Below are positions 63,224 to 64,000 of a DNA stretch of 64,000 nucleotides, piece after piece. The stretch comes from Streptococcus sp. Marseille-P6264. Lineage in GTDB: Bacteria; Bacillota; Bacilli; Lactobacillales; Streptococcaceae. The first letter of the stretch is position 1. The number at the start of each line of letters is the position of its first letter. The stretch covers positions 124,001 through 188,000 of the forward strand of contig NZ_CABPTO010000001.1 in NCBI RefSeq assembly GCF_902460355.1. The letters are read 5' to 3'. The notes under the pieces were generated by a model that ran no database searches, was not told the origin of the DNA, and saw only the letters and a list, made by a program, of their open reading frames with translations. A program made the translations under genes and the position numbers.

Positions 63224-63262
63224 GAAGAGGTTGGGCTAAATAGCGCTGGGCCTCTCTTTTTT
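63224..63262 (+). terminator. fhs terminator
   Basis: AGAGG...TTGGGC and GCTGGGCCTCT form an imperfect stem followed by CTTTTTT, starting 18 bases after the stop. Confidence 0.7.
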
Positions 63263-63339
63263 AGACTTAAATTCCAGATATTTTGATATAATAAAGCCAT
63301 ATTCCCATCACCTAGTTTTTGCTCATAGGAGGATGAACA

Positions 63340-63882
63340 TTGAAAAAAAGAAGTCTCAAACAGGAATTAATTTATTTGGCCTCAGGGGAATCGATAAGTG
63401 TCGTGTTGTTCTGTATCGTGTATGTTCTGCATACGAAACCAGAGACCCGATTTGCCACATCCAGTGCCGTCCTTTATTTCCCACTGTTAATTCTTAATCT
63501 GATATTGGTTCAAGGTTCCCTCTATTGGCTTAACTGTTTAAGACGAATCCAAAAGAAGAAGGCCCTGAAAGCTCAACTACTTGTACCTCTTTATAAAGGA
63601 TTAAAAGTGCTAGATTTAATGATGCTGCTTGCATATATACCGATTTGGATCTGGTCTTTTAGAGTGAGTAGTAGCAGTAATATCATTATTGGAGTTTTAC
63701 TTTGGTTGTTTGCCATCATTGAATTTGTAAATTATTTTTACTATCGCCTGTCTTACTATGCAATGGGTGGCCTAGGACTGCAAGTGATGAGGCCTCTCAA
63801 GTTATTATTGACGGGAAAAGCAGCCAAATCCCAAATTGCAAAAGAAATTTCCTTATACGAAAAAAATATGGAGCATAAATAA
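63340..63882 (+). CDS. hypothetical membrane protein
   Basis: A 180-residue protein with four likely membrane segments (about 15-33, 46-68, 92-110 and 117-138) and basic loops. The start codon is TTG with TAGGAGG (63326-63332) 7 bases before it; the ATG at 63334 in another frame meets a stop at once. Family not recognised. Its stop overlaps by one base the start of a lipoprotein gene (TAATG), so the two are coupled. Confidence 0.6.
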   Translation: MKKRSLKQELIYLASGESISVVLFCIVYVLHTKPETRFATSSAVLYFPLLILNLILVQGSLYWLNCLRRIQKKKALKAQLLVPLYKGLKVLDLMMLLAYIPIWIWSFRVSSSSNIIIGVLLWLFAIIEFVNYFYYRLSYYAMGGLGLQVMRPLKLLLTGKAAKSQIAKEISLYEKNMEHK

Positions 63883-64000
63883 TGAAAAAGAAATACCTAT
63901 TAATAGCTCTTTTGAGTATTGGTCTTTTGACCTTGACCGGTTGTCAGTCTGTTGAAAAGTGGTTCAAAAATGCCAAGGAGGAATGGCTTGGTTTAGAGAT
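63882..64000 (+). CDS. lipoprotein, N-terminal part (continues outside window)
   Basis: The first 39 residues: KKKYLLIALLSIGLLTLTGC is a lipoprotein signal peptide with lipobox LTGC, followed by QSVEKWFKNAKEEWLG. The rest lies beyond the window edge. It overlaps the preceding membrane-protein gene by one base. Function cannot be told. Confidence 0.7.
   Translation, partial: MKKKYLLIALLSIGLLTLTGCQSVEKWFKNAKEEWLGLE

Overview
The window looks like chromosome of an oral Streptococcus of the sanguinis/gordonii group. The pointers are streptococcal gene neighbourhoods (ldh divergent from gyrA-srtA; relQ-nadK-rluD-type-pta; rplU-prp-rpmA), an LPxTG surface protein, a class III fructose-1,6-bisphosphatase and pyruvate phosphate dikinase (a gluconeogenic pair best known among streptococci from S. 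sanguinis), and extended -10 promoters. Species assignment is inference.

Layout. 1-3.5 kb: the C-terminal end of a probable Pht-type histidine triad surface protein and a SEC10/PgrA-type LPNTG-anchored protein. 3.6-6.7 kb: ferrochelatase and uvrC. 6.7-9.6 kb: an AT-rich two-gene cassette of an HNH nuclease and an SMC/ABC-like ATPase, a likely Septu-like anti-phage system, whose ATPase contains a perfectly phased 24-bp tandem repeat. 9.7-17.3 kb: a metallophosphoesterase followed by an array of small immunity-type genes (two SUKH/SMI1, one EsaG/YezG-type DUF600, three related DUF600-like, two PoNi-type DUF1911, three unknown or broken) plus short gene tails, with no toxin gene present. 17.4-22.4 kb: an unknown membrane protein, nitroreductase, pepV, a uracil-DNA glycosylase-family protein and a ProX/YbaK editing protein. 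22.5-29.5 kb: a Ser/Thr-rich membrane protein and a gluconeogenesis block (ppdK, divergent CcpN-like regulator, PPDK regulatory protein, fbp). 29.6-33.8 kb: cysteine desulfurase-thiI, a membrane protein and the L21-Prp-L27 ribosomal operon with its leader. 34-36 kb: a stand-alone NACHT NTPase, a probable second defence gene. 36-38.8 kb: a persulfide module (rhodanese, CoA-disulfide/persulfide reductase-rhodanese fusion, rhodanese, CstR-like repressor) with a palindromic operator over the promoter. 39-48.3 kb: a peptide-binding lipoprotein, tRNA-Arg(CCG), a NUDIX protein, ldh, gyrA, srtA, radC, a glutamine amidotransferase and rex. 48.4-55 kb: DUF1831-cysteine desulfurase-prs, a CYTH protein, and relQ-nadK-rluD-type-pta. 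55-64 kb: a mutY lacking its iron-sulfur cysteines, small membrane proteins, a Bta-like thioredoxin, pgm, a coaB-coaC-ECF transporter operon, fhs, a membrane protein and the start of a lipoprotein.

Points of interest are the HNH/ATPase pair and the NACHT protein as defence candidates; the orphan immunity array, which shows recombination scars; several genes broken by single in-frame stop codons; the CstR-type persulfide switch; and a pair of inverted 184-bp structured repeats (38.3 and 55 kb). No CRISPR array, complete insertion sequence, rRNA or prophage was seen.
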